64,000 nt of DNA, from positions 62,001 through 126,000 of the forward strand of contig NZ_LT976853.1 of assembly GCF_900249755.1 (NCBI RefSeq), given 5' to 3'. The position numbers were made by a program, and so were the translations under genes. The DNA is from Cupriavidus taiwanensis (GTDB taxonomy: Bacteria > Pseudomonadota > Gammaproteobacteria > Burkholderiales > Burkholderiaceae). Shown in pieces: positions 55,845 to 64,000 of this stretch. The notes beneath the pieces are model-generated. The model had not been told where the DNA came from. It saw only the letters and a list, made by a program, of their open reading frames with translations, and made no database searches. Numbering within the stretch: position 1 is the first letter of the stretch; each line of letters begins with the position of its first letter.

Positions 55845-58800
55845 TCAGCCGATCGTCATCAAACTGGCATTGCCGCCCGCGGCTGCGGTGTTGACCGAGA
55901 GCGAGCGCTCGATCAGCAGGCGGTCCAGCGCGATATTCCGTTCCCCCTGCGCCAGGCCCTGCACGCCGATGATCGGACCGGGCCGCGCCGCCACCTGCTC
56001 GCAGACCGTGCGCAGCTGGTCCGAATCGCCGTGGTGCAGCACCGCATCGATTGCCGTGTCCGCCGCGGTCCAGTCGGCCACCATGCGGACGCGCGATTGT
56101 ACGCCCTTAGGCAGGCGCGCAAACAGCCCCCGGCCGACCGGGTTTTCCTGCCATACCGCCTCGGCGCCGACCGTCAGCACGGCGCCCAGCTGCAGGGCCA
56201 GGTCGGCCTCCTGCGCGGCCAGGCACAGCACGCGCTCGCGCGGCAGCAGGGTGTAGGTGTTGCGCTCGCCGGTGGGGCCCGCCAGCGTCACCGCCAGGCC
56301 CGAGGCCGAGGCCTCGGCGAAGCGCTCGCATGCGGCCGCGACTTCCGGCAGCTCGCGGCGCGCCCAGTCGCGGAATGCCTCCGCGGCGCGCACGGCTTCA
56401 TCGTCCGGGCCCACCGTCTGCGCGCCGCCCGCGCCGGCGTTGACATCGGCCGCGCGCACGCTGCGCGCCACCGCGTCCTGCGGACAGACCGAAAGCAGCC
56501 GGTGCAGGTAGAGCGGGCCGCCCGCCTTGGGGCCGGTGCCCGACAGCGCCTCGCCACCGAACGGCTGCACCCCCACCACCGCGCCGACGATATTGCGGTT
56601 CACATACAGGTTGCCCACCTGGGCCCGGCTGACGATAAACGAGATGGTCTCGTCGATGCGGGTATGGATGCCCAGCGTCAGCCCATAGCCGGTGCCGTTG
56701 ATTTGGCTGACCATGGTGTCCAGCGCCGCGCGCGGGAAACGCACCACGTGCAGCACCGGGCCGAATACCTCGCGCTTGAGTTCCTCGATGCTGTCCAGTT
56801 CAATCAGCGTCGGCGGCACGAAGGTGCCATGGCGGCAGCTGGCGCCCTGCGCGGCGTTGGGGTCGGCCTGGTGGACGCGGCGGCCCTTGGCGCGCATCGC
56901 ATCGATATGGCGCGCGATGCCGGCGCGCGCGTCTTCGTCGATCACCGGGCCGACATCGGTCGACAGCCGGTCCGGGTTGCCCATGGTCAGTTCCTGCATC
57001 GCGCCCTTGAGCATTTCCAGCACGCGGTCGGCCACGTCCTCCTGCAGGCACAGCACGCGCAGCGCCGAGCAGCGCTGGCCGGCGGAGTCGAAGGCGGAGT
57101 TGACCACGTCGCCGACCACCTGCTCGGCCAGCGCCGACGAGTCGACGATCATCGCGTTCTGGCCGCCGGTTTCGGCGATCAGCGGGATCGGGCGGCCGGC
57201 GGCGTCCAGGCGCCCGGCAACGTTGCGCTGCAGGATGCGCGCGACTTCGGTCGAGCCGGTGAACATCACGCCCTTGACGCGGGCGTCGCCCACCAGCGCG
57301 GCGCCAACGGTCTCGCCGCGGCCGGGCAGCAGCTGCACCGCGCCGGCCGGCACGCCCGCTTCGCGCAGCAGGCGCACCGCGGCGGCGGCGATCAGCGGGG
57401 TCTGCTCGGCGGGCTTGGCCAGCACCGGGTTGCCGGCGGCCAGCGCGGCGGCCACCTGGCCGGTGAAGATCGCCAGCGGGAAGTTCCACGGGCTGATGCA
57501 GACCACCGGGCCCAGCGGGCGATGGGTTTCATTGTCGAAGCCGCGGCGCACCTCGGCCGCGTAGTAGCGCAGGAAGTCCACCGCCTCGCGCACCTCGGCG
57601 ATGGCGTTGGAGAAGGTCTTGCCAGCCTCGCGCATGATGATGCCCATCAGCGACTGCATCTGGGCTTCCATCAGGTCGGCGGCACGTTCCAGCGCGGCGG
57701 CGCGCACGTCAGGCGGCGTCGCCTGCCAGATCGGCGCGGCATTGACCGCGGCCTGCAGCGCGGCGTCGACGTCGGCCTGGCTGGCCTCGGTGACATGACC
57801 CACCACGTCGCGGTGGTCGGCCGGGTTCAGCACCGGGCTGGTGAGGGCGTCGGCGGCGCGCGGCACGTCGGCACCCAGCATCGGCTCGGCGACATAGCGC
57901 TCGCTGGTGCCGGCCAGCAGCGCCGATGACAGCGATGCAAGGCGGTGTTCATTCGCCAGGTCGATGCCGGCCGAGTTGGGCCGGCTCTTGCCATACAGCC
58001 TGCGCGGCGACGGAATGCGCGGGTGCGGCAGGCCCAGCACGCCTTCGTCGCGGTGCATGGCCTCGACCACGGCCACCGGATCGGCGACCAGCTCGTCCAG
58101 CGAGATGGTGTCGTCGGCGATGCGGTTGACGAACGAGGTGTTGGCGCCGTTCTCCAGCAGCCGGCGCACCAGGTAGGCCAGCAGCGTTTCATGCGTGCCG
58201 ACCGGTGCGTAGATGCGGCACGGGCGGTTGAACTTGCCGTCGGCGGTGGGCCCCACCACCTGGTCGTACAGCGGCTCGCCCATGCCGTGCAGGCACTGGA
58301 ATTCGTACTGGCCGGGGTAGTAGCTGTGGCCGGCGATCTGGTAGATCGCCGACAGCGTGTGCGCGTTGTGCGTGGCGAACTGCGGGTAGATCGCGTCCGG
58401 CACCGACAGCAGCTTGCGCGCGCAGGCGATGTACGACACGTCGGTGTAGACCTTGCGCGTATAGACCGGATAGCCTTCCAGCCCTTCCACCTGGGCGCGC
58501 TTGATCTCGCTGTCCCAGTAGGCGCCCTTGACCAGGCGGATCATCAGGCGATGGCGGCTGCGGCGCGCCAGGTCGATCAGGTAGTCGATCACGAACGGGC
58601 AGCGCTTCTGGTAGCCCTGCACGACGAAGCCGATGCCGTTCCAGCCGGCCAGCTCGGGCTCGAAGCACAGGCGCTCGAGCAGGTCCAGCGAGATCTCCAG
58701 GCGGTCGGCTTCCTCGGCGTCGATATTGATGCCGATGTCGTACTGGCGCGCCAGCAGCGTCAGCGACTTCAGGCGCTCGTACAGCTCGGTCACCACGCGC

Positions 58801-59828
58801 TCATGCTGCGCGCGGCTGTAGCGCGGGTGCAGCGCCGACAGCTTGATCGAGATGCCCGGGCCCTCATAGATGCCGCGCCCGCGCGAGGCCTGGCCGATGG
58901 CATGGATGGCCTGCTCGTACGACGCCAGGTAGCGCGCGGCATCGGCCTCGGTCATCGCGGCCTCGCCCAGCATGTCGTAGGAGTAGCGGAAGCCCTCGGC
59001 CTCATACTTGCGCGCGTTGGCCAGCGCCTCGGAGATGGTCTCGCCGGTGACGAACTGCTCGCCCATCAGCCGCATCGCCATGTCCACGCCCTTGCGGATC
59101 AGCGGCTCGCCGCCCTTGCCGATGATGCGCGTGAGCGCCTTGGTCAGGCCCGATTCGGTATGGGTGGCGACCAGCTTGCCGGTCAGCAGCAGGCCCCAGG
59201 TGGCGGCGTTGACGAACAGCGACGGGCTCTGGCCCAGGTGCGACTGCCAGTTTGCGCCGCTGATCTTGTCGCGGATCAGCGCGTCGCGCGTGGCCTTGTC
59301 GGGAATGCGCAGCAGCGCCTCGGCCAGGCACATCAGCGCCACGCCTTCCTGCGACGACAGCGAGAATTCCTGGATCAGTCCCTGCACCAGGCCTTCGCGG
59401 CCGGTGCCGACCTTCTGCTCGCGCAGCCGCGTGGCCAGTGCCTTGGCCATCTTGATCGCGGCCTCGGCCTGGTGTTGCGGCAGGCGCGCCTGCTCCAGCA
59501 GCACCGGCACGCAATCGGTTTCCGGACGCCGATAGGCCGAAGTGATGGCTGCGCGCAGCACCGACTGCGGCTGGATGCTCTGCGCAAATTCCAGGAAGGG
59601 CTGCGGCGCGGCGTCGCCATGGACCAGCTCGGTGCCGTCGCTGCCCTCGCCTTCGGCGCTGGCAGTGCCGGCGTCGTACGGCAGGTGGCCGCGCTCGATC
59701 TGCTCGAGGTAGCTGAAGATCGCCTGCTTGATCAGCCAGTGCGGGGTGCGGTCGATGGATTGGGCGACGCGCTTGAGGCGGTCGCGCGAGGCATCGTCGA
59801 GCTTGACGCCAAGGGTAGTGGTGGCCAT
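55845..59828 (-). CDS. putA: Trifunctional PutA: proline dehydrogenase, P5C dehydrogenase and transcriptional repressor
   Basis: The protein has 1327 residues from the ATG at 59828. Residues 1-48 (TTTLGVKLDDASRDRLKRVA ... PHWLIKQAIFSYLEQIERG) form the ribbon-helix-helix DNA-binding domain, so this is the E. coli-like class that represses its own gene. The FAD proline-dehydrogenase barrel (about 230-570, with GAYWDSEIKRAQ and YPQFATHNAHT) follows. The aldehyde-dehydrogenase domain (about 640-1110) has PWNFPLAIFTGQ and nucleophile Cys920 in DSAGQRCSALRV. A C-terminal domain completes the channelled bifunctional enzyme. No putP transporter is adjacent. The upstream region carries three GTTGCA motifs. 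Confidence 0.97.
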   Translation of the reverse strand: MATTTLGVKLDDASRDRLKRVAQSIDRTPHWLIKQAIFSYLEQIERGHLPYDAGTASAEGEGSDGTELVHGDAAPQPFLEFAQSIQPQSVLRAAITSAYRRPETDCVPVLLEQARLPQHQAEAAIKMAKALATRLREQKVGTGREGLVQGLIQEFSLSSQEGVALMCLAEALLRIPDKATRDALIRDKISGANWQSHLGQSPSLFVNAATWGLLLTGKLVATHTESGLTKALTRIIGKGGEPLIRKGVDMAMRLMGEQFVTGETISEALANARKYEAEGFRYSYDMLGEAAMTEADAARYLASYEQAIHAIGQASRGRGIYEGPGISIKLSALHPRYSRAQHERVVTELYERLKSLTLLARQYDIGINIDAEEADRLEISLDLLERLCFEPELAGWNGIGFVVQGYQKRCPFVIDYLIDLARRSRHRLMIRLVKGAYWDSEIKRAQVEGLEGYPVYTRKVYTDVSYIACARKLLSVPDAIYPQFATHNAHTLSAIYQIAGHSYYPGQYEFQCLHGMGEPLYDQVVGPTADGKFNRPCRIYAPVGTHETLLAYLVRRLLENGANTSFVNRIADDTISLDELVADPVAVVEAMHRDEGVLGLPHPRIPSPRRLYGKSRPNSAGIDLANEHRLASLSSALLAGTSERYVAEPMLGADVPRAADALTSPVLNPADHRDVVGHVTEASQADVDAALQAAVNAAPIWQATPPDVRAAALERAADLMEAQMQSLMGIIMREAGKTFSNAIAEVREAVDFLRYYAAEVRRGFDNETHRPLGPVVCISPWNFPLAIFTGQVAAALAAGNPVLAKPAEQTPLIAAAAVRLLREAGVPAGAVQLLPGRGETVGAALVGDARVKGVMFTGSTEVARILQRNVAGRLDAAGRPIPLIAETGGQNAMIVDSSALAEQVVGDVVNSAFDSAGQRCSALRVLCLQEDVADRVLEMLKGAMQELTMGNPDRLSTDVGPVIDEDARAGIARHIDAMRAKGRRVHQADPNAAQGASCRHGTFVPPTLIELDSIEELKREVFGPVLHVVRFPRAALDTMVSQINGTGYGLTLGIHTRIDETISFIVSRAQVGNLYVNRNIVGAVVGVQPFGGEALSGTGPKAGGPLYLHRLLSVCPQDAVARSVRAADVNAGAGGAQTVGPDDEAVRAAEAFRDWARRELPEVAAACERFAEASASGLAVTLAGPTGERNTYTLLPRERVLCLAAQEADLALQLGAVLTVGAEAVWQENPVGRGLFARLPKGVQSRVRMVADWTAADTAIDAVLHHGDSDQLRTVCEQVAARPGPIIGVQGLAQGERNIALDRLLIERSLSVNTAAAGGNASLMTIG

Positions 59829-59928
59829 TGCGGGCAATTCTCCGAAAGACTGGAGCTGCCGCCGGTGCTACCTCGTCCGTGCCGACAGGCAGGGGCGCGC
59901 GACCGGCCGCAGCCTGTGAGCTGGCGCG

Positions 59929-59958
59929 ATCTTACTCCCGAAACTCACCAAGGTGCAA
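59929..59958 (-). promoter_or_regulatory. putA promoter
   Basis: On the minus strand TTGCAC (59958-59953) and TAAGAT (59934-59929) have an 18-base spacer. The -35 lies inside a GTTGCA motif. A start near 59922 leaves a 5' leader of about 94 bases. Confidence 0.62.
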
Positions 59959-60003
59959 CCTTGTGCAACCCTATCGAAAACCCAAAGTTCAGGGTTGCAC
60001 CTT
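59950..60003. promoter_or_regulatory. Candidate PutA operator (three GTTGCA motifs)
   Basis: GGTTGCAC or its complement occurs three times: 59953-59960 and 59964-59971 as direct repeats 11 bases apart, and 59993-60000 inverted. The outer pair extends to AAGGTGCAACC / GGTTGCACCTT. GTTGCA is the hexamer reported for DNA recognition by the E. coli PutA ribbon-helix-helix domain. Confidence 0.75.
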
Positions 60004-60022
60004 CGCTCCGCATCGCTGGCCG

Positions 60023-62308
60023 CTAGATCCGCAGCGGGTCGATCTCCAGCTGCCAGCGCACCCCCTTCGCCTCCGTGCCTACCTCTGCGAAAGTCTGTAC
60101 CCACTCGGCCACAAACCGTTGCAGTACCGGGCGCGCGCTGGCTTCCACCAGCATCTGCGCACGTTCCCGGTTGAACACGCGCACCATCGACATCGGCACC
60201 GGATCATGCAGTTGCACCTCCGGCGCCAGGGTGCAGCGTTCGGCATGCCGGCGCGCGGCCTCCAGGAACTGCAACGCCCGCTCCAATTGCCCGTGTTCCG
60301 CCGTGACCAGCACCTGGAAGCAGAACGGGGGCAACCCGGCCTGGCGCCGCTCGCGCAACTGGCTGGCCGCGAATCCATCATAGTCATGGCGCGTCAGGGC
60401 CTGCAATGCCGGGGTATCCGGATAGCGGGTCTGGATCAGCACCTCGCCCGGCAACCCGGCCCGCCCGGCCCGCCCCGCCACCTGCATCAGCGACGCAAAC
60501 AGGTGCTCGGCGGCGCGGAAGTCGTGGCTGAACATGGCCGCGTCCGGATGGACGATGCCGACCAGCGTCACGCGCTGGAAGTCATGGCCCTTGGCCACCA
60601 TCTGGGTGCCCACCAGGATATCGACCTCGCCCGCGTGGACCTCGTCGAACATGGCCTGCGCGCTGCCCTTGCGGCGCGTGGAATCGGCGTCGATGCGGGC
60701 AATGCGGGCCTGGGGGAAGCGCGCCGCCAGCGCTTCCTCGATGCGCTGCGTGCCGCGCCCGAGCGGCGCGATATCGACATTGCCGCAGTCCGGGCAGTGA
60801 TGCGGCACCGGCGCCTCGAGGCCGCAGTGGTGGCAGCGCAGGCGCCGTTCCGGCCGGTGCAGCACCAGGTACGCCGAGCAGCGCGGGCAACCCGACAGCC
60901 AGCCGCAGCTGTCGCAGGCGATCACCGGCGCATAGCCGCGGCGGTTCAGGAACAGCAGGCTCTGCTCGCCGCGCGCCAGGCGCGCGTCGATGGCCTCCAG
61001 CAGCGGCACCGACAGGCCCTCGAACAGGGCGCGCTGGCGCTGGCGCTCATGGTTCAGGTCGACCAGCCGCACCGCCGGCAGCGCCGCATCGGCCTGGGCG
61101 CGCTCGCGCAGCACCAGCTTGCGGTAAGTGCCCTGCCCGGCGCGCCACCAGGTTTCCATCGACGGCGTGGCCGACCCCAGCACTACCGCGATGCCGCGCT
61201 GCTTGGCGCGCCACACCGCCAGGTCGCGCGCGGAGTAGCGCAGTCCTTCCTGCTGCTTGTACGAGGTGTCGTGCTCCTCGTCGACCACGATCAGCGCCAG
61301 CGCCGGCAGCGACGCCATCACCGCCATGCGCGTGCCCAGCACGATGCGGGCCTCGCCGCGGTGCGCCGCCAGCCACTGCAGGCTGCGCTCCTGGTCGGCC
61401 AGGCCGCTGTGCAGCACCGCCAGCGGCAGGTGCGGGAAGCGCGCCGCGATGCGGGCCTGCAGTTGCGGGGTCAGGTTGATTTCGGGCACCAGCATCAGCA
61501 CCTGGGCGCAGGGATCGCGCTCAAGCACCGCCTGCATCGCATGCAGGTAGACCTCGGTCTTGCCGCTGCCGGTCACGCCGTGCAGCAGGAAGGGGGCAAA
61601 GCCTTCGGCCTCGGCAATGGCCTGCACCGCGGCACGTTGCTCGTCGTGCAGCGGCGGCGCGATCGAAGGCGGCTGCGCGGGATCGGTCGGCAACAAGGTG
61701 CGCGCGGTGCGGCTGGAGTCGACCCAGCCGGCGGCCTGCCATTCGGCCAGCCGCGACGGTGCCGCGGCACAGAGGGCACGCGCCTCGGCCAGGGACAGCG
61801 GCTCCCCCGCGGGAGCGCGCTCGGCCAGCGCCTGGGCCAGCGCACGCACGCTGCGGGCACGGGGCGGCACGGCCGCCAGCAAGGCCTGCGCCTGGTCCGG
61901 CAGCACGCGGTATTCATCGGTGCGGGCACGCTGCGCCAGGTTCGGCCAGCTTTCCGCCTCGCGCAACGCGGGCGGCAAGGCCGGCAGCATCACTTCACCG
62001 AGGCGGCGCTGGTAGTAGCGCGCGGCAAAGGCCGCCAGCTCGATCCAGTCAGGCTGCAGCGGCGGCAGCCAGTCCAGCCGTTGCGCCACCGGGCGCAGCT
62101 TGTCGGCGGGCACGTCCGAGTCCTGCGCGAATTCGACCGCCACGCCGACCATGCTGCGGCGGCCGAACGGCACCACGACCAGGTCGCCCGGCGCGACCCC
62201 GGCAATGGCGAGGTAGTCGAAGCAGTCGTCGGCAGGGGTGTCGAGCGCAACCCGGATCACCGAAGGCCTCGCCATGGCGTCGGGAGTGCTGGCGCTTTCA
62301 GGCAGCAT
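60023..62308 (-). CDS. priA: Primosomal protein N' (replication restart helicase PriA)
   Basis: The protein has 761 residues from the ATG at 62308. An ATG at 62275 (MARPSVIRVALDTP) matches the usual PriA N-terminus and may be the true start. The 3'-DNA-binding domain (VVPFGRRSMVGVAV) and winged helix precede the helicase, with Walker A GVTGSGKTEVY, VDEEHDTSYKQQE and LGSATPSMET. The two zinc sites are formed by eight Cys in CDSCGWLSGCPRC and CHHCGLEAPVPHHCPDC. VGTQMVAKGHDF and RAGRAGLPGEV follow. It restarts collapsed forks. Its stop is followed after about 20 bases by the putA operator. Confidence 0.96.
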   Translation of the reverse strand: MLPESASTPDAMARPSVIRVALDTPADDCFDYLAIAGVAPGDLVVVPFGRRSMVGVAVEFAQDSDVPADKLRPVAQRLDWLPPLQPDWIELAAFAARYYQRRLGEVMLPALPPALREAESWPNLAQRARTDEYRVLPDQAQALLAAVPPRARSVRALAQALAERAPAGEPLSLAEARALCAAAPSRLAEWQAAGWVDSSRTARTLLPTDPAQPPSIAPPLHDEQRAAVQAIAEAEGFAPFLLHGVTGSGKTEVYLHAMQAVLERDPCAQVLMLVPEINLTPQLQARIAARFPHLPLAVLHSGLADQERSLQWLAAHRGEARIVLGTRMAVMASLPALALIVVDEEHDTSYKQQEGLRYSARDLAVWRAKQRGIAVVLGSATPSMETWWRAGQGTYRKLVLRERAQADAALPAVRLVDLNHERQRQRALFEGLSVPLLEAIDARLARGEQSLLFLNRRGYAPVIACDSCGWLSGCPRCSAYLVLHRPERRLRCHHCGLEAPVPHHCPDCGNVDIAPLGRGTQRIEEALAARFPQARIARIDADSTRRKGSAQAMFDEVHAGEVDILVGTQMVAKGHDFQRVTLVGIVHPDAAMFSHDFRAAEHLFASLMQVAGRAGRAGLPGEVLIQTRYPDTPALQALTRHDYDGFAASQLRERRQAGLPPFCFQVLVTAEHGQLERALQFLEAARRHAERCTLAPEVQLHDPVPMSMVRVFNRERAQMLVEASARPVLQRFVAEWVQTFAEVGTEAKGVRWQLEIDPLRI

Positions 62309-62474
62309 GCGCAACTTGCCGGGGCATCGCCATGGTGCAGCCGCCTGCTCGCTGGCGGCCTGGCAGGCAGGGGGGGAAAGTTAGTGTGCGGCGCAACATC
62401 AACTTAAAGTAAAACTTCAAATGTGGCCCTAAGTCGATGATAGATGACTGGTTTTCCACTAATTCCTGCGCCCC

Positions 62475-62483
62475 TGTGGATAA
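62475..62483 (-). promoter_or_regulatory. DnaA box TTATCCACA
   Basis: A perfect match to the R-type DnaA box, read on the minus strand. Confidence 0.7.
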
Positions 62484-62606
62484 CTTTGTTGAAAAGTCGC
62501 TTCGGCTGGCCGGGAAGGCCCGAAAAACAAGGGATCCACTGGCAACGACCCCTTCTTTGCAAATCTTCCAAAGCCTTAAAAATCAAGGGCTTGCAAACAT
62601 CCCCCA

Positions 62607-62651
62607 GATAGGTTAGGGAATAACCCTGTTCCGCACTGCGGCAAACCTATC
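62607..62651. repeat. Three-way-junction inverted repeat
   Basis: An outer stem GATAGGTT / AACCTATC (62607-62614 with 62644-62651) encloses two hairpins, AGGG-AATAA-CCCT (62615-62627) and CCGCA-C-TGCGG (62631-62641). It would fold as a small cloverleaf in single-stranded DNA or RNA. Confidence 0.6.
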
Positions 62652-62653
62652 GG

Positions 62654-62662
62654 TGTGCATAA
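62654..62662 (-). promoter_or_regulatory. DnaA box TTATGCACA
   Basis: A match to the TTATNCACA consensus in the same orientation as the box at 62475, only two bases from the cloverleaf element. Confidence 0.6.
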
Positions 62663-62831
62663 GTCAAGTGCCGCCAGTCAACTGCGCGCACCTTTTTGGC
62701 GGTTCCTGGCGAAAAAGTTAACTTGACAGGGTACGCCCGCGCGGCTCCCGCAGCACTGGGTACGGGCATGGCCGGGGCGTTGCAGCGCGGGGGCTCGCCC
62801 GAACCAGCCTGCTGGCTGGATACCGCGGCCG

Positions 62832-63923
62832 TCACTTCGCTGCCGCGCGCAGTTGGCGGCTGTGCCGGTGCACTTCGTCGACCAGCACGGAAACGGCCTC
62901 CGGCGGCGTGAACTGCGAAATGCCATGGCCAAGGTTGAAGACATGGCCGTCGCTGCCGCCAGCGGCGGCGTAGCTGTCCAGTACGCCACGCACCTGCTCG
63001 CGGATGGCGGCTTCGGGGGCAAACAGCACGGTCGGGTCGATATTGCCCTGCAGCGCCACGCGGCCGCCGGTGCGGCGGCGCGCCTCGGCGAGGTTGACGG
63101 TCCAGTCCAGCCCGATGGCATCGGCGCCGGTGTCGGCCAGCGCTTCCAGCCACAGGCCGCCGCCCTTGGTGAAGACGATCGCCGGCACCTGCTGGCCGCC
63201 GTGCTCGCGCTTCAGGCCGGCCAGCACGCGGCGCATGTAGGCCAGCGAGAACGCCTGGTACATGCCGTCGGCCAGCGCCCCGCCCCAGGTGTCGAAAATC
63301 ATCACGGCCTGCGCCCCGGCTTCGATCTGCGCATTCAGGTACGCCGTGACCGCCTGCGCATTGATGTCGAGAATGCGGTGCATCAGGTCGGGGCGGCCGT
63401 ACATCATCGCCTTGACGATGCGGAAGTCATCCGAGCCGCCGCCCTCGACCATGTAGCAGGCCAGGGTCCAGGGGCTGCCCGAGAAGCCGATCAACGGCAC
63501 GCGCTGGCTGCCGTCCTGCACCAGCGCGCGGCGGATCTCGCGCACGGCGTCGAACACGTACTGCAGCGATGCCATGTCGGGCACGGCCAGCTTCTGCACG
63601 TCGGCCTCGGTGCGCAGCGGATGCGCGAAGCGCGGGCCCTCGCCCTGCGCGAACGACAGGCCCAGGCCCATCGCATCCGGCACCGTCAGGATGTCGGAGA
63701 ACAGGATCGCCGCGTCCAGCGGATAGCGGTCCAGCGGCTGCAGTGTCACCTCGGTGGCGTAGGCCGGGTTCTTGGCCAGCCCGAGGAAGCTGCCGGCGCG
63801 CGCGCGCGTGGCATTGTACTCGGGCAGGTAGCGGCCAGCCTGGCGCATCAGCCACAGCGGCGTGTATTCGGTCGGCTGGCGGCGCAGCGCGCGCAGGAAG
63901 GTATCGTTCTGCAGTGCGGTCAT
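62832..63923 (-). CDS. hemE: Uroporphyrinogen decarboxylase
   Basis: The protein has 363 residues starting at the ATG at 63923, with GAGG spaced 6 bases before it. The ATG at 63929 directly abuts that GAGG and is less likely. Motifs are [15 protein letters not shown] (substrate Arg residues), the catalytic Asp in [32 protein letters not shown] and FDTWGGAL. The final His is in [17 protein letters not shown]. It converts uroporphyrinogen III to coproporphyrinogen III in the cytosol, the step before HemN/HemF. It is the second haem gene in the window. Confidence 0.97.
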   Translation of the reverse strand: MTALQNDTFLRALRRQPTEYTPLWLMRQAGRYLPEYNATRARAGSFLGLAKNPAYATEVTLQPLDRYPLDAAILFSDILTVPDAMGLGLSFAQGEGPRFAHPLRTEADVQKLAVPDMASLQYVFDAVREIRRALVQDGSQRVPLIGFSGSPWTLACYMVEGGGSDDFRIVKAMMYGRPDLMHRILDINAQAVTAYLNAQIEAGAQAVMIFDTWGGALADGMYQAFSLAYMRRVLAGLKREHGGQQVPAIVFTKGGGLWLEALADTGADAIGLDWTVNLAEARRRTGGRVALQGNIDPTVLFAPEAAIREQVRGVLDSYAAAGGSDGHVFNLGHGISQFTPPEAVSVLVDEVHRHSRQLRAAAK

Positions 63924-63975
63924 GGTCATCCTCGTAAGACCGCCATTCTAAGGGATGGCCGCACGCGGATGCCGC

Positions 63976-64000
63976 TCAGGCGTCGTCGATCATCCCGGCG
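63976..64000 (-). CDS. 3' end of an unidentified gene (window edge)
   Basis: Read on the minus strand, the last codons give AGMIDDA followed by TGA at 63978-63976. The spacing of about 50 bases to hemE would suit a gene upstream on the same strand. Seven residues are too few to name it or to be sure that the frame is coding. Confidence 0.3.

Larger units (their letters stand above)
62309..62831. other. AT-richer priA-hemE intergenic region (523 bases) with DnaA boxes
   Basis: This stretch is clearly less GC-rich than its surroundings (about 62395-62730) and has no credible gene. It carries two perfect TTATNCACA boxes on the minus strand (62475-62483, 62654-62662), a cloverleaf-like inverted-repeat block (62607-62651) and the palindrome AAGTTAACTT (62715-62724) overlapping a TTGACA. 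A role in DnaA titration or as an assembly or initiation site is possible but unproven. Confidence 0.55.

Noticed and set aside
59828..62407. 859-residue plus-strand frame over priA
   Set aside because: Antisense shadow of priA, with low-complexity Arg/Gln/His composition.
62607..62651. Integron attC-like recombination site
   Set aside because: The outer arms do not contain GTTRRRY/RYYYAAC core sites and no integrase or cassette is nearby.
62309..62831. Chromosome replication origin next to hemE, as in Caulobacter
   Set aside because: Only two DnaA boxes are present, and the spacer lies at the 3' end of hemE. In betaproteobacteria the origin is expected beside dnaA. Kept only as a DnaA-binding candidate.

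Overview
This is a GC-rich betaproteobacterial chromosome segment, most likely Cupriavidus (C. necator / Ralstonia eutropha type). The grounds are the very high GC content, the burkholderialean gene neighbourhoods (divergent yraN/rsmI, a gcl-hyi-glxR-ttuD-pyk operon, and hemE, priA and putA in a row) and the protein sequences. The genus is an inference. No phage, insertion sequence, CRISPR array or rRNA operon was seen. The window is mostly core metabolism with small accessory pieces.

Layout. 1-6 kb: yraN (cut by the left edge), rsmI, an RlpA lipoprotein, a glyoxalase-II-like hydrolase with an exonuclease, a small membrane protein, an ArsC-like reductase, a GNAT acetyltransferase and a RelE/ParE-type toxin-antitoxin pair. 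6-11 kb: a catabolic module of two amidohydrolases divergent from an atypical DctA-family carrier and its GntR regulator. After it comes a 570-base gap holding a candidate FNR-controlled small RNA and a tiny Arg-rich ORF. 11.8-16.5 kb: an SDR plus two crotonases (acyl-CoA metabolism), a DUF2784 protein, a LysR regulator and a membrane protein. 16.7-23.6 kb: the glyoxylate-to-pyruvate route (gcl, hyi, glxR, ttuD, pyk), with short palindromic repeats in three of its four intergenic gaps. 23.8-36.8 kb: a YpfJ-type metalloprotein, an orphan HAE1 RND pump, a secreted GKFD-repeat protein, rnk, a CadR/PbrR-type MerR regulator with its operator, a CzcI-like small exported protein, htpX, arfB, a MipA/OmpV outer-membrane protein, a diguanylate cyclase, tRNA-Arg(CCG) and a membrane-anchored dihaem cytochrome. 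36.8-41.2 kb: hemN with an FNR-type box, the Rep helicase and a glycine-zipper lipoprotein. 41.2-47.7 kb: a tandem glycine riboswitch with terminator, then gcvT, gcvH, gcvP and sdaA. 47.7-55.7 kb: an ETHE1-like persulfide dioxygenase, an OsmC protein, an alpha/beta hydrolase, a YbdK-like carboxylate-amine ligase translationally coupled to a CPA2 antiporter, a TPR protein and a LivK-type binding protein. 55.8-64 kb: trifunctional putA with a likely autoregulatory operator, priA, an AT-richer intergenic region with two DnaA boxes and a cloverleaf-like fold, hemE, and the last codons of another gene at the right edge.

How the genes work together. Two routes converge on pyruvate: glyoxylate through tartronate semialdehyde and glycerate, and glycine through the cleavage system and serine dehydratase. 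Oxygen control is suggested by FNR-type boxes at hemN and at the candidate sRNA. Most coordinates follow from reading frames plus ribosome-binding sites. Start choices that differ from the longest frame are explained in the entries.
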